A stretch of 34,705 bases of DNA from contig MCFL01000254.1 in the NCBI GenBank assembly GCA_002102555.1, forward strand, positions 1 to 34,705. Direction: 5' to 3'. This DNA comes from Catenaria anguillulae PL171 (taxonomy: Eukaryota > Blastocladiomycota > Blastocladiomycetes > Blastocladiales > Catenariaceae). Below the pieces are notes generated by a model that saw only the letters and a list, made by a program, of their open reading frames with translations, searched no databases and was not told the DNA's origin. Of the stretch, positions 1 through 10,282 are shown piece by piece. The translations under genes and the position numbers were made by a program. Within the stretch, counting starts at the first letter, position 1; each line of letters starts with the position of its first letter.

Positions 1-624
1 TGGACGGGGACACAGCCACCAAACGTGCCGGCACCAACGACTGGGTTGCGGCAACGGACAAGGCACGCATTCTTGTTGGGTCCACCTGTGCATTGCACAC
101 CCTCGGGGATCTGGACAACCATGTTGTGCGCCGTCTTGCCCGTAGCCGCACTGATCCCGACACCGGAACGTTGGTCAAGACGGGAATGTTGACAAAGTCG
201 CGACCGCTGGCCGAGGCAGAGATCTGGCACGTGTACGGACCAGCCCATCGGCATTGACTTGGTGGAGCACAGTCATGGGCTGGCCTGGGGCAACCAGTGG
301 GAACGCGCCAAACTCTTGCAGCAGCGCGTTCATGGCTGGCTCGATGGCAATGTTGCCACGCTGGAGCGTGCGGCCACAGGGTGAGCCGCCAGCGGCAATC
401 TCATTGTCCTTCATGATGGCCGAGTCTTGCTGGAATGGAACCACGGTTTCGCCATTGCGAGGCAAGTTGGGATCGACACCCAGAGCACGGCCTTGGATGT
501 TGTTGAGACCACGAGCACCAATGATGGCAGCGTGCGCGTCGGCGGTTTGAATAACCAAATTGGCGGGAGCCGCAGAGAGGGGCAGTGTGGCAATGGACAC
601 GAGCGAGAGCGAGAGCGAGTGCAT
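1..624 (-). pseudogene. Frameshifted, partial paralog of the Egh16-like secreted protein
   Basis: Starting at the ATG at 622-624, the reading matches the intact copy at 4244: a signal peptide beginning MHSLSLSLVSIATL, then the Egh16-like domain including the SAIMKDNEIAAGGSPCGRT segment. One residue of the signal peptide is missing through an in-frame three-base loss near 575. The frame breaks near 246, where a C run is one base shorter than in the intact copy. Further losses of one base near 166 and four bases near 158 follow; together the three add up to six, so the original frame returns after a scrambled stretch. The gene leaves the window at position 1, before the region corresponding to the Pro/Gln-rich and basic tail of the paralog. 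It could be a decaying paralog or a functional copy with assembly errors. The coding part is better conserved than its upstream DNA, which argues that it was under selection until recently. Confidence 0.75.
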
Positions 625-1135
625 CTTGAGGGAATGTGTGTAAGTGGCAGGCGTGTATAAATGTATATGAGTGGGAATGTATGGGTCGGGTGAGGCGAAG
701 GTCAGCCAACGAGACACGGAACGACCAGCGTGTATATGTGCAAAAAGAAGGAAATGGAGGTGGTGGAAGTGGAAGTTTGATGAGGGACTTAGAATGTGGG
801 AATTGGTGGGGGTTGCGGGACTATTTGTACATCGACTTCTTTACCTCGAGTTTGGCCGTGGTTGTGAAAGAAGTGTCTCGCGTGCTCGTGGAAAGCTCAA
901 CGCCGTTGCACTCACTCGCCTGGGAAGATCATGAAGCAAGCAAACTCATCTCGACTGTGTGTTTGTGTGTTTCTGTTTGTGTGTTTGCAGATGCAACGGC
1001 TCAATTCCAATCTCGAGTGTATGCACTCAGCCACGAGAATCTGTCAACGTCAAAAGTGTGCGGAGCGATGATCCATCAAGCCTCAGTGGCAGCTGCTGGT
1101 GAAAGCTGTGAGTCTTACTCGCGACTCCAGCCCAA
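1..1135. repeat. Left arm of a large imperfect inverted duplication
   Basis: Read as reverse complement, this stretch matches 3715-4878. Position 1 corresponds to about 4878 and the match fades near 1050-1135. The part over the coding region is nearly identical. The upstream part (about 625-1050) has many small substitutions and one- to four-base losses, mostly on the left side. The arm holds an Egh16-like gene copy and its promoter, so a whole gene with regulatory DNA was duplicated in inverted orientation. It is truncated by the window edge. Confidence 0.9.
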
Positions 1136-1548
1136 GGCTATGTTATGCAAACAACTCCAGCCATGTGCGAGATTTTTGCAACGGACGTAACTGTTCTCGG
1201 CCGGTACTGCGGCCGACATTCATGGAGCCTGCAGTCGCATGGGATCTGCCAGCCGCTATCCGGCACTTAAGTGACAGATCCAGTGCAGGAAGCGCAGAAT
1301 TTGGCGAAAGGTGTCTCACATGCTCCAAGTTGAGCATACAGATCGCGAGGACGGCAAGCAGAGTACATCCAGGACAGAACCAGTACAGAAGCATTCATCG
1401 AAACGTGACAGACACCAAGTCAAAAAAATGAAGAGGAAAACAAAGCCATCGGCAGGATATCGTAATACACGACAGGTCTGCCGCCCGCACAAATCCCCAC
1501 GTGCGTCCACAAAATGCCGTCACCTTAACGCAACTTTGCTGTAAATAC
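625..1548. other. Duplicated promoter region plus intergenic DNA
   Basis: No gene is supported here. Positions 625 to about 1135 are the copy of the promoter upstream of 4244, including a GT-rich stretch around 955-990 (repeated tgtgtgttt units) that is almost unchanged in both arms. The rest, to 1548, is the region downstream of the F-box gene; no feature is visible in it. Confidence 0.6.
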
Positions 1549-3201
1549 TTACTCGTCGTTCTCCCCGATCCCACGCGGAACCGCCCATGGCACAATGACA
1601 TGCGCCATAGTTCTCATGGGATTCACCATCCCGATATGCCGAATCAGCTTGAGCGCCCAATCCAACCTCCCCACTTTACCCGCGGCCCTCAAACTCGCCT
1701 GCAACTCATCGTCGTTGCCAATGGTTAAGTAATCAAACGTATGCGGCAACCACGCCAGCAGCATATCCAGAGCAGTCCCATTCTCGCCCGCAATCGCGTA
1801 GCACCATGCGCCGCACACAGTCAAGCACTTTTGAAAGTCGCGACTGACCCACAGGGTGCCAAGGACATAGCTCAAGACACGCAACAAGCCAAAGCGGGAT
1901 GCAACAACGATGGTGTGCCCCAGCGAGTCGCGCATGGCCGTGGCGCGAGTGCCCGTGTCGCGGATTGATTGGAGCAGGTCAAGGGCGCGTTCTTGATTGC
2001 CTTGAACGAGCGAGAGCATGAGTGAAAACGTGAATTGGTCGGCCGTTGGGTTGGCACAAAGCGAGGGAGCCTCGAGGAGAGAGACGGAGCGTTGGAAGGC
2101 CGGCACGTGCAAGAAGGAGTACCAGGATTCAAACGAGAGCTCATGCAGGAGCGCAGAAAAAATGTTGAGAAAGCCAGCTGGAATCGTTTCGCAAGGAGGA
2201 ACGTGGGCGATGGACTGGAGTATGAGGTCGAAGCCAACATACATGGCCGTGTATTCCTTGTTGAGTTGAAGAAACATCTTGTGGGCAACGACATCGTCAC
2301 CCGCTCGAATAGCTGCGAGGTACTGAAGCATTTCTGGCTCTTCGACAGATCCGGCAAGCATGGGCAATTGGAGAAGATTTTGCAGCATGGATTGTGCGTT
2401 GTGCGCCACGTGAGTCGCGTTGAAAATGTGGACGGCCAGATTCTCGAGGTGCTCAAAATGGTGGAACGGCTCAATGGGGATACTGTGATAGAACATTTTG
2501 CACGCTTGCCGTAGTCGAATGAGGGACTTGATGTCGAGAAAAGTAACGAGATGTGCGAAGATGTCGTAGGGCAGCGTGACGAGGGATTGCGTCGATGCCT
2601 CGTCAACGGATTGGAGCGGCTTTGCGGGCAGGTTCTGGGGAGCATGAACAGGTTCTGGGCGTAATGGACGCCAAGCATGGGGTCCATGAATGAGGGCATC
2701 GGCCAAGGCAACATGAGCTCGGTCCAGTGACATGACGACACGATTTGAAATGCCGCAATCTTCGTACGCAAACTGGATAGCACTCAGCACATCGTCGATA
2801 TCGCCAAGGCCGACCAGGAGCTCAAGAATCTCTGAGCTTCCGTTCTGATGTGCCGAGTAAAACACTTCAATTTCGAAACCCGGAAACTGCGGGTGTGACA
2901 AGATGGAGCGGAGCGCGTTTGGCCGATCTTGAAAGACAGCGTGTGGCGCGATTTCGTCCCACAGAATGGCTTCTGGGTCGAGCAGCAAGAGGATTTCAGA
3001 GACGGCTTGTGGAAGGTCGTTTTGGATCGCCAAGTTGAGCAGCGCGAAGACTTGATGTTCTTCAGTTCGGAGTACGTGTTTAGGAAGCGCAGCGAGTCGG
3101 CGTGCGTCGGAAGCGCTGGCATTGTCATCGGCACCACTGATGTGACTGCGAAGCGTCGCCAATTGTACATCAAGTGGTTGAGGGAGGCCGTGCATAGACA
3201 T
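1549..3201 (-). CDS. F-box protein
   Basis: An uninterrupted 550-residue reading frame. An F-box lies at about residues 206-245: LPYDIFAHLVTFLDIKSLIRL followed by RQACKMFYHS, with the usual LP start, the hydrophobic L..I/V spacing and the L..R..C..F ending. F-box proteins bind Skp1 and bring substrates to SCF ubiquitin ligases. Residues 50-170 are helical and loosely like degenerate ankyrin-type repeats (FALLNLAIQNDLPQAVSEIL; SEILELLVGLGDIDDVLSA). The C-terminal 300 residues are also helix-rich but match no repeat family I can name. Substrate and pathway are unknown. The gene sits alone between the two arms of the inverted duplication and reads towards the left arm. The start is the first ATG of the frame; a second ATG follows two codons later. 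No intron is needed. Confidence 0.85.
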   Translation of the reverse strand: MSMHGLPQPLDVQLATLRSHISGADDNASASDARRLAALPKHVLRTEEHQVFALLNLAIQNDLPQAVSEILLLLDPEAILWDEIAPHAVFQDRPNALRSILSHPQFPGFEIEVFYSAHQNGSSEILELLVGLGDIDDVLSAIQFAYEDCGISNRVVMSLDRAHVALADALIHGPHAWRPLRPEPVHAPQNLPAKPLQSVDEASTQSLVTLPYDIFAHLVTFLDIKSLIRLRQACKMFYHSIPIEPFHHFEHLENLAVHIFNATHVAHNAQSMLQNLLQLPMLAGSVEEPEMLQYLAAIRAGDDVVAHKMFLQLNKEYTAMYVGFDLILQSIAHVPPCETIPAGFLNIFSALLHELSFESWYSFLHVPAFQRSVSLLEAPSLCANPTADQFTFSLMLSLVQGNQERALDLLQSIRDTGTRATAMRDSLGHTIVVASRFGLLRVLSYVLGTLWVSRDFQKCLTVCGAWCYAIAGENGTALDMLLAWLPHTFDYLTIGNDDELQASLRAAGKVGRLDWALKLIRHIGMVNPMRTMAHVIVPWAVPRGIGENDE

Positions 3202-4243
3202 TGGATTTGATGAACTGCGATCTGCGAGAAGTTTGGCGGGCCATTATCAAGTGAGAACGACAGACATCTGGCATGCTTGGCGCGTAGGGATACATGGTTT
3301 GCTGTGTGCACATTTGGGATTGCTGGGGGTGACTTGATGCCGTATTGCCCGTATTGTATGCCATAAATGGACGGAAGTTCAGAGCTGCATTGATTGAATA
3401 GGCTCAACTCGGACGCGCCGTCCCATCACACATCAGGCGAGTTAACGGACGTAAATGCATTGCACGCACACTGGGAAGGCATACACATGATACCACAAGC
3501 TTTGATGTGATCATGATTGAAGGCGACGACGCCGAAACAGACCATAGCTCCACGTCCTTTGTGAGCTCATGTCGTCAACGGCAGGATCAACATTGGCACA
3601 CGACCTGATGAACCATGAAAGTCGGCCGCAGTTCCGACTAAGAACCGCAATTTGACGACCGGTGCGAAAATCGCGCACAAGGCTGGGTGAGGAATTCGTT
3701 CGCATTCATGAGCGCGTCGGTTGGGCAGGCTGGAGACGCAAACTCACTGGACTCACAGCTTGCCCATCTGGACTAAGGCTTGAACTGCCTATTCGACTGT
3801 TTGCTGTTGACAGATCATCGTGGCTGAGTGCATACACTCGAGATTGGAATTGAGCCGTTGCATCTGCAAACACACAAACAGAAACACACAAACACACAGT
3901 CGAGATGAGTTTGCTTGCTTCATGATCCTTCCGGGGCAAGTAGCAGTGCAACGGCGTTGAGCTTTCCACGATGCAGCGCGAGACACTTCTTTCACAACCA
4001 CCGGCCAAACTGAGGTAAAGAAAGTCGATGTACAAATAGTCCCCGCCAACCCCCACGCCAAATCCCCACAGTTCTAGTCCCCTCATCAAACTTCCACTTC
4101 CACCACCTCCATTTCCTTTCTTTGCACATATACACGCTGGTCGTTCCTGTCCTCGTTGGCTGGACCTTCGCCTCACCCGACCCATACATTCCCACTCATA
4201 TACATTTATACACGCCCTGCCACTTACACACATTCCCTACAAG
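3202..4243. promoter_or_regulatory. Divergent intergenic region: F-box and Egh16-like promoters
   Basis: About 1 kb between two divergently transcribed genes; apparent frames here are antisense noise. The right half (from about 3715) is the inverted-repeat arm and acts as the upstream region of the gene at 4244. It carries a CA-rich stretch around 3868-3898 and a long pyrimidine-rich leader (about 4085-4240) just before the start codon. No clear TATA element is seen. Confidence 0.5.
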
Positions 4244-4878
4244 ATGCACTCGCTCTCGCTCTCGCTCGTGTCCATTGCCACACTGGCCCTCCTCTCTGCG
4301 GCTCCCGCCAACTTGGTTATTCAAACCGCCGACGCGCACGCTGCCATCATTGGTGCTCGTGGTCTCAACAACATCCAAGGCCGTGCTCTGGGTGTCGATC
4401 CCAACTTGCCTCGCAATGGCGAAACCGTGGTTCCATTCCAGCAAGACTCGGCCATCATGAAGGACAATGAGATTGCCGCTGGCGGCTCACCCTGTGGCCG
4501 CACGCTCCAGCGTGGCAACATTGCCATCGAGCCAGCCATGAACGCGCTGCTGCAAGAGTTTGGCGCGTTCCCACTGGTTGCCCCAGGCCAGCCCATGACG
4601 CTCGTGCTCCACCAAGTCAATGCCGATGGGGCTGGTCCGTACACGTGCCAGATCTCTGCCTCGGCCAGCGGTCGCGACTTTGTCAACATTCCCGTCTTGA
4701 CCAACGTTCCCGGTGTCAATGGGATCAGTGCGGCTACGGGCAAGACGGCGCACAACATGGTTGTCCAGATCCCCGAGGGTGTGCAATGCACAGGTGGACC
4801 CAACAAGAATGCGTGCCTTGTCCGCTGCCGCAACCCAGTCGTTGGTGCCGGCACGTTTGGTGGCTGTGTCCCCGTCCA
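3715..4878. repeat. Right arm of the large imperfect inverted duplication
   Basis: This is the reverse-complement partner of 1-1135. It covers about 530 bases upstream of the Egh16-like gene and the first 635 bases of its coding sequence. Because the left arm is cut by the window edge, the true outer boundary of the duplication cannot be placed; it may extend further into the gene. Confidence 0.9.
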
Positions 4879-5497
4879 AATGCAACCTCCTGCACCCGTT
4901 CAGCCTCCTGCACAAGAGCAGCAGCTTGTTGCGAGTCCATACCGCCCATACCCACCGCCCGCTCGTTACCCTGGCGTGGCACAACCCGCTCAACCAGCTC
5001 AACCAGCTCAACCTGCGCCACAACCTCAGCATCCTGGCCAGCAACAGCAGCCGCCTGTCGCACAACCGGCACAACCGGCACAACCGGCACATCCTGCGCA
5101 GCCCGCCCAGCCCGCGTACCCTGCTCGTCCTGCTCCTCAGCAGCCTGCTCAGCCGCAACACCCTGGCCAGCAGCAACCCGCCCCTCAACCTCCCTCGCAA
5201 AAGCATCCGCAACCTCCTGCTCCTCAGCAACCTGCTCCCCAGCCGCCCGCGCAGAAGCACCCTCAACCGCCCGCCCAGCAGCAGCCAAAGCACCCTCAGC
5301 CCGCCCCGCAACCGCCGCGCAACAAGCACGAGGAGCGCCGCCGCCAAAAGGAGGAACGCCGGCGCCAACACGCTGAGCGTAGGCGCCAAAAGCAAGAGGA
5401 GCATCGTCGCAAGAAGCAAGAGCACGCGCGCCGCAAGCAAGAGGAGCAGCGTAAGAGACAGGAAGCTCGCAAAAACAAGGGCCGGAAGCATTATTGA
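4244..5497 (+). CDS. Secreted Egh16-like protein with Pro/Gln/Ala repeats and polybasic tail
   Basis: 417 residues, no intron needed. Residues 1 to about 20 are a signal peptide (MHSLSLSLVSIATLALLSAA). Residues 28-210 match the fungal Egh16-like/Mas1-type family (appressorium-associated secreted proteins) in the pattern HAAIIGARGLNN, then DSAIMKDNEIAAG and CGRT, followed by a domain with paired cysteines (84, 135, 182, 191, 195, 208). Known members are secreted surface or cell-wall proteins linked to host contact; the biochemical activity is unsettled. Residues 211-358 are a low-complexity stretch of PAQ and QP repeats. Residues 359-417 are an unusual run of Arg/Lys/Glu/Gln (for example EERRRQKEERRRQ). 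The tail is not part of the usual family and could bind polyanions or the wall; this is inference. A frameshifted copy lies inverted at 1-624. The family match is from motif memory, not a search. Confidence 0.82.
   Translation: MHSLSLSLVSIATLALLSAAPANLVIQTADAHAAIIGARGLNNIQGRALGVDPNLPRNGETVVPFQQDSAIMKDNEIAAGGSPCGRTLQRGNIAIEPAMNALLQEFGAFPLVAPGQPMTLVLHQVNADGAGPYTCQISASASGRDFVNIPVLTNVPGVNGISAATGKTAHNMVVQIPEGVQCTGGPNKNACLVRCRNPVVGAGTFGGCVPVQMQPPAPVQPPAQEQQLVASPYRPYPPPARYPGVAQPAQPAQPAQPAPQPQHPGQQQQPPVAQPAQPAQPAHPAQPAQPAYPARPAPQQPAQPQHPGQQQPAPQPPSQKHPQPPAPQQPAPQPPAQKHPQPPAQQQPKHPQPAPQPPRNKHEERRRQKEERRRQHAERRRQKQEEHRRKKQEHARRKQEEQRKRQEARKNKGRKHY
4981..5300 (+). repeat. In-gene Pro-Ala-Gln coding repeats
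   Basis: Short tandem units encode PAQPAQPAQ and related PQHPGQQQ or KHPQPP blocks, for example three successive caaccagct units near 4990 and caaccggca units near 5070. Such repeats change length easily and probably form an extended, flexible linker between the folded domain and the basic tail. Confidence 0.8.
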
Positions 5498-6095
5498 TTG
5501 AGATTGCGCTTGGATCATGAGACTTGACGGTGTACAACGGTTTCGTTTGTAAATATTGGGTCATCTTCGGTCTGTGACTTGTTGTACACATTCATGGAAA
5601 GACGTAAACTATACACGAATCGAACCAGTTTTGCCATCCCACTTGACATTGAAATGGTAGTTGAAGCTCTATCGAGCGAATGGTGCAGGCCCACATGCAG
5701 AGCGACGATTCCACCGAATTCTCCCTATTCCGTTTGCTCTGCTGCATGGTTCATACAGATTCATTCAGTCGCAGCATTCCCCGTATCCCTCACAATCCAC
5801 GCTCGTCCGCCTGTCTCGCTGCTGAACGACGCGAGCAGACCTGCTAACTGGGCGACGGTGCACGTGATCTCATAGTCAGCATGATGCACATCTGCGGCTG
5901 CAAAGTCGACGTTTCCTGTCTGGCCAATACCGTGCCAAAGAATGGCGACGTGTTTGTGACTGACGAACCATACCATGCACATGTAATGTTAATGTCAATG
6001 TCAATGCCAATGCAATAACTGAGCCCGCAATTCAATTCCGCGAGCAACCCAATCGTCCTTTCCAGACTCGACTCCACGCATCCAGAACAATCACC
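5498..6095. other. Intergenic region between Egh16-like gene and GPN3
   Basis: Terminator of the upstream gene and promoter of GPN3. A small tandem array of aatgtc/aatgcc hexamers at about 5985-6013 lies 80 bases upstream of the GPN3 start. No gene is supported. Confidence 0.5.
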
Positions 6096-7072
6096 ATGGG
6101 TCGCAAAGCTCAACTTGTCGTCGGCCCCGCAGGCTCGGGCAAGTCCACCTACTGCTCCACACTCGTGCAACACCTCGAAGCCGCCAACCGCAAAGTCAAG
6201 GTTCTCAATCTTGACCCAGCCGCCGAACACTTTGACTACGACGCGACGGCCGACATTCGCGACCTTGTGACTCTTGCCGATGTGGCCGAGGAACTTCATT
6301 ACGGGCCCAACGGCGGGCTTGTGTACTGCATGGAATACCTGGCGGAAAACCTCGACTGGCTCGACGACACGCTGGCGCTGGACGAGGTGGCGGATCCCGA
6401 CGATTACTGGATCATTGATTGCCCTGGGCAAATCGAGCTGTACACGCATTTCCCCATCATGCGCACCGTGGTGCAGCATTTGACGCGCAAGGGGTTTACC
6501 ATGTGTGCCGTGTATTGCGTCGAGGCAACGTTTATTTCGGATGCGTTCAAGTTTTTCAGTGGGTGCTTGACGGCCATGTCGGCCATGATTCAGTTGGAGA
6601 TTCCGCATGTCAACGTGTTGACAAAGATGGATTTGTTGAAGGGAAATGTGTCCGAGTCGAGGTATGTCATGTGATTGGATTGGTCGGACGAGCCCCTGAT
6701 TCCTTTTTCTGACTTGTGGTTGTGCGCAGGCTGGAGCGATTCCTGTGGCCGGACGCTTCGCTCATGTCCGAGTGGGCCGAGGGTGAGGGCAAGTGGGCAT
6801 CACCAAAGTGGAAGGGCCTCAACCACGCCGTCACACAATTGGTACTTGGTCACTTGCGTTCCACCACACGTCCCTTCCTCACTTGTTGCTCACACAAGCC
6901 CCACTCATTGTTGCTGTAGATTGATTCGTATAGCATGGTGTCATATCTGCCATTGGACATTACAGACGAGGACTCGATCGACGCTGTGCTGCTTCAAATC
7001 GACCATGCTGTGCAGTATGGTGAGGATCTGGAGCCTACCGAGATTGAGGATAAGGAGGACTATGATGAGTGA
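6096..7072 (+). CDS. GPN3: GPN-loop GTPase 3
   Basis: Three exons, 6096-6661, 6730-6841 and 6920-7072, join in frame to 276 residues, the usual family size. Introns are 68 nt (gtatgt...cag) and 78 nt (gtactt...tag). P-loop GPAGSGKST at residues 10-18, the diagnostic Gly-Pro-Asn loop (YGPNGG) at 69-74, DCPGQ at 108-112, TKMD at 176-179. The last exon encodes [14 protein letters not shown] and AVQYGEDLE, typical of the GPN3 branch. GPN proteins dimerise through the GPN loop and are needed for assembly and nuclear import of RNA polymerase II (and III). The acidic end ([10 protein letters not shown]) stops at 7070-7072. A gtgagt overlaps the stop, so a short extra exon cannot be excluded. The start ATG is in good context (caccatgg) and begins [18 protein letters not shown]. 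Confidence 0.93.
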
Positions 7073-7555
7073 GTATCTCTATTGACCATGTATCGATGCT
7101 TTCCCTGTACATACATCGCTTTTGATACACATCACAGAGTCGGGCGCAATTGGCAGTGGCTGAGGTTTTGACAGCGCCGCATTGGTTCAGGACGGCCTTG
7201 AGTGAGACGTACATCATACGGACCGCTCCTTGCATGATGTAATACCCCGTCGCATCTCCTCGGATCCTGCCACGGCGATATCGAAAGAAGGTTGGGTTGC
7301 GAGGAGTCTGGGAAATGACGGGCAAGGATGTTTGTTGGTTGTTGCCATCGGATCGGATCTATGTAAATACTTGTTTTGTCTTGTCAATGTCTGTACATAC
7401 ATATCCATTTTCCATTGTCGTCGTCCTGACAATGTGCGCCAGTCGAGTCGTCCTCGACCTGTTGCTTTGACCAAAACCTGCCTGCCTGCCATGCAGATGA
7501 TATAGATATATGATCAAGGCGACGGCCTTTCCCGTCCAACAATTTCTTTTTTCCA
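7073..7555. other. Intergenic region
   Basis: No gene supported on either strand. It holds the 3' end region of GPN3 and a pyrimidine-rich leader (cccgtccaacaatttctttttt) just before the next start codon. Confidence 0.5.
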
Positions 7556-9921
7556 ATGCACACGCTCGGCGCAATTCTCGCCTCGACTTCGACCTTTCCT
7601 GATCAATCCGTCACGGACCCAAACGCAATGATGTCCACTTCCCCACCCTCGACACCAAAGCCTTGTCCTGCCGGCGGCGTCGATGATCTCGCGGCTGAGC
7701 TCGAACGCACACCTCGTGCGACCAACACCAACACGCCTGCCGTAGTTACAGTAGCCGGCACCACAGATAATCGCAAGTCCAAGCTTTCGACTGCCTCGGC
7801 CACGTCCACGCAGTACTCGCTCACGCCCACAAGGGCCCAACCCTTCCCGTCGGCCTCGTCCTGGGCAACCGACCAACGTCAATCCGAGGACCAAGCCGAG
7901 CGCAACAGCGACCGATTCCGCAAGATCACGATCCGCCGCGGTAGCTCAAGCCGCCGGTCCGGCGATGCGACCACTACCGGTGCCTCCTCGCCGGGCCATC
8001 ACCACGACCACAACCTGTTTGGTGGCGTCGACATTGGCAATGAGGAGATTGGCGCCGAAGACTTTTTTCGCAGCTCAATCCCCGTAGAATTGTGTCAAGC
8101 ATCGTCGCCGCGCGTGACCGAGTTTTTGCACCAGTTGGCCGATGCCATGCTGCTCATCCGGCCTACGTTGGATGCGTTTGTGGACGAGGGCGTGAGTGAA
8201 AGCGATCCCATGGTGCCGCACTTGATTGCTGCCGGTCCGTGTGCATATTTTTCGCAAAGTCATCGCACTCTCTTTTTTTGACTCTTATGATGATCTCCTT
8301 GTGTGTCGAAACAGAGGCCGATGTGGCCATGTACTCGCTCTTTCACGACGAGCATGACGACTGGACCACGGCTGAAATTGTTGAGTTGTTCGACAATGCT
8401 CACCAGCTGGTGCTTGCCACGCTGGCGTTTCCCGACCTTTGTGCGGCCGTGATCCTGCCGCAACTCCGCAACGCATTTCCGCTGCCTACATTTGCACAGG
8501 CTTTGCTGGATTGGTCTCTTCCACGCCGCACATCCATTTCACCGACAAGTCCCCCTTCCGAGTCCACCACGGCTGTTGGATACGACCTGGCCAACCCGTT
8601 GCTTCTCACCTTTCTCGTGGGCCGTGGTAACAAGCCCGCTGACCTCATGCTCGTTGGCGAGCTCGCCGCAACACTTGCGCGCCTTGTGACACTCGACCTT
8701 ACACACTCGCCTGCTTCTGCGTCTGCTTCGCTCACCCTGCAAGAGGCCCGGTACACGCACCCATGGACCGCACCTTACCCGGGACAAGCCCTGCAACTGT
8801 TCCGCTCGGTCCTGCACCTCGCCGCAGGCCACAACCCACTGTGCGTCGCCACGCTGCTCTCTGGTCTCTTTGAAGCCATCTCCACGACCCGCGACATGGC
8901 TACCCTCTTTACGTCGCTGTTCCCAACCATCGACCCAGACTACGAGCACGTCCACGGCGACGCTGCACTCATGCTCAGCCAACTGCACTCGCTGCCCCTG
9001 TCGCCCATTTCGGACTTTGCCTACTTTCTCACGTGCCTGATCCAACACTACCCAGCGCAATCGGGCGCCGAACTGGCCATCTTTTTTGGCCTCACGACTC
9101 CCTCGCCGCTCACGGCGCATTTGGACCCGGACAACCCCAACGTGGCCATGTACAAGCACAATGCACTCACGCACGGGTCGGCGCCTTATCACGTGCGCCT
9201 AGCATTTGCCTTGATTGCCGCGGAGGGGGTCCATCGTGCACCGGCGGCCTTATCCATGTTTCGGTTTGCGTACGAGAACCCGTTGGCGGCCGGGTTCAAG
9301 TACAGGCTGAGTGGGCGGGTCAATGAGTGGCGCGTGGTGGATGCGCCGGCGCAGGCAATGGCCAAGGTGGCCGAGGTGGTGAGGCAGTGGCAGGGAAGTG
9401 AGGACGGGTTTTTGGATTACATGTTTGAGAAGCTGGCCGAGTTGGAGTTTGGGTTTGTGGAGGCAAATGACATGGATGAGGCAGAGAATGCGGTGGGCCA
9501 GGTGACAGATGACGAGGACGAGGATGGCCGAGAGCAACAAGAAGAGGAGCGTGTGGATTTGGCACGGTCGCCCACGTTTGTCCACGGTGAGTTGGATCGC
9601 GACATTGACGAGCAGCTCGATGCCGACGAAGACGACGCGTGGTTTGCACGTGCATCGGCCGTGCTCAATGCCATGGAGCATGCAGGTGCAAGTGACGCCG
9701 ACGAGCTCGTGGATGATATGGACGGATTGGCCGGTGAGCCGCACGTGGACGACGACTTTGTGCGCATGTGCTTGGAGCAGATTGAGGCGGCCAATGGCGA
9801 TTTGGCCGCCGTGGATATCGAAGGGTTGGTCGATGAGTTGCTTGTGCGGTCAAGAGCACCTGCAGGGAGTGTCGCGGCGGAAGAGGCGGCGAGTGGGCCC
9901 AGTGGCGAACAGCGCAAGTGA
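7556..9921 (+). CDS. Unrecognised 761-residue protein with acidic C-terminus
   Basis: Two exons, 7556-8234 and 8315-9921, joined across an 80-nt intron with the uncommon donor gtccgt and acceptor acag; the join keeps frame (...HLIAA then EADVAMYSLF...). Residues 1-165 are Ser/Thr/Pro-rich and look disordered, with a His patch (GHHHDH). A helical, globular region runs from about 175 to 610: FLHQLADAMLLIRPTLDAFV, then LVLATLAFPDLCAAVILPQL, then FYLT/FAYFLTCLIQHYP-like helices. Residues 625-740 are very acidic (DDEDEDGREQQEEE; ELDADEDDAWF; DDMDGL). The arrangement resembles a helical-repeat scaffold, but no catalytic motif is visible and I assign no function. A downstream ATG (MMSTSPPS, residue 25) could be the real start. 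Confidence is high that it is a gene, low on identity. Confidence 0.8.
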
Positions 9922-10078
9922 AGCATTCAAAAAGGCAGTTGGCAGTTATGTGTGTGTATTGTTTTGACAGGAATGCAAGGCAGACGCGTAGACTTTTAAT
10001 GGCGTGGATGTCTTATTATTAACATGACTGTGCCAGGAGGTTTTTTTATGATATTGCGATTTTGGTTCCAAACTGACG

Positions 10079-10130
10079 CGGCGATCCTGAACAATCGCCG
10101 GTCAGGAACGCACGCCGGTCAGGATCGCCG
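10079..10130. repeat. Inverted 12-mer and 17-bp-spaced direct repeats
   Basis: CGGCGATCCTGA at 10079-10090 is a perfect inverted match of TCAGGATCGCCG at 10119-10130. Within it, CGCCGGTCAGGA repeats directly at 10097 and 10114. Such spacing is typical of protein-binding sites at transposon ends, but no binding protein is known here. Confidence 0.7.
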
Positions 10131-10282
10131 TGTGTAAAAACGCAACCTCATCGTCCTTCACTCCCAATCCTCGCCCTTTCATGAAATATTTAAGCAATTC
10201 AATAAATTTACGTTACTACCAGAAGTAATGCCAATGAAAGCAGCCAATCGCATTCCAATTTCTCTTTCCAATTTCTCCACCC

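Noticed and set aside
636..1190. Plus-strand open frame of 184 residues over the left repeat arm
   Set aside because: It is antisense to the duplicated promoter and leader, has repetitive composition, and its mirror (3706-4233 minus) behaves the same; no domain character.
4487..5518. Long minus-strand frame rich in Leu/Arg
   Set aside because: Shadow of the Pro/Gln/Ala repeats of the Egh16-like gene; composition is a pure by-product of that repeat.
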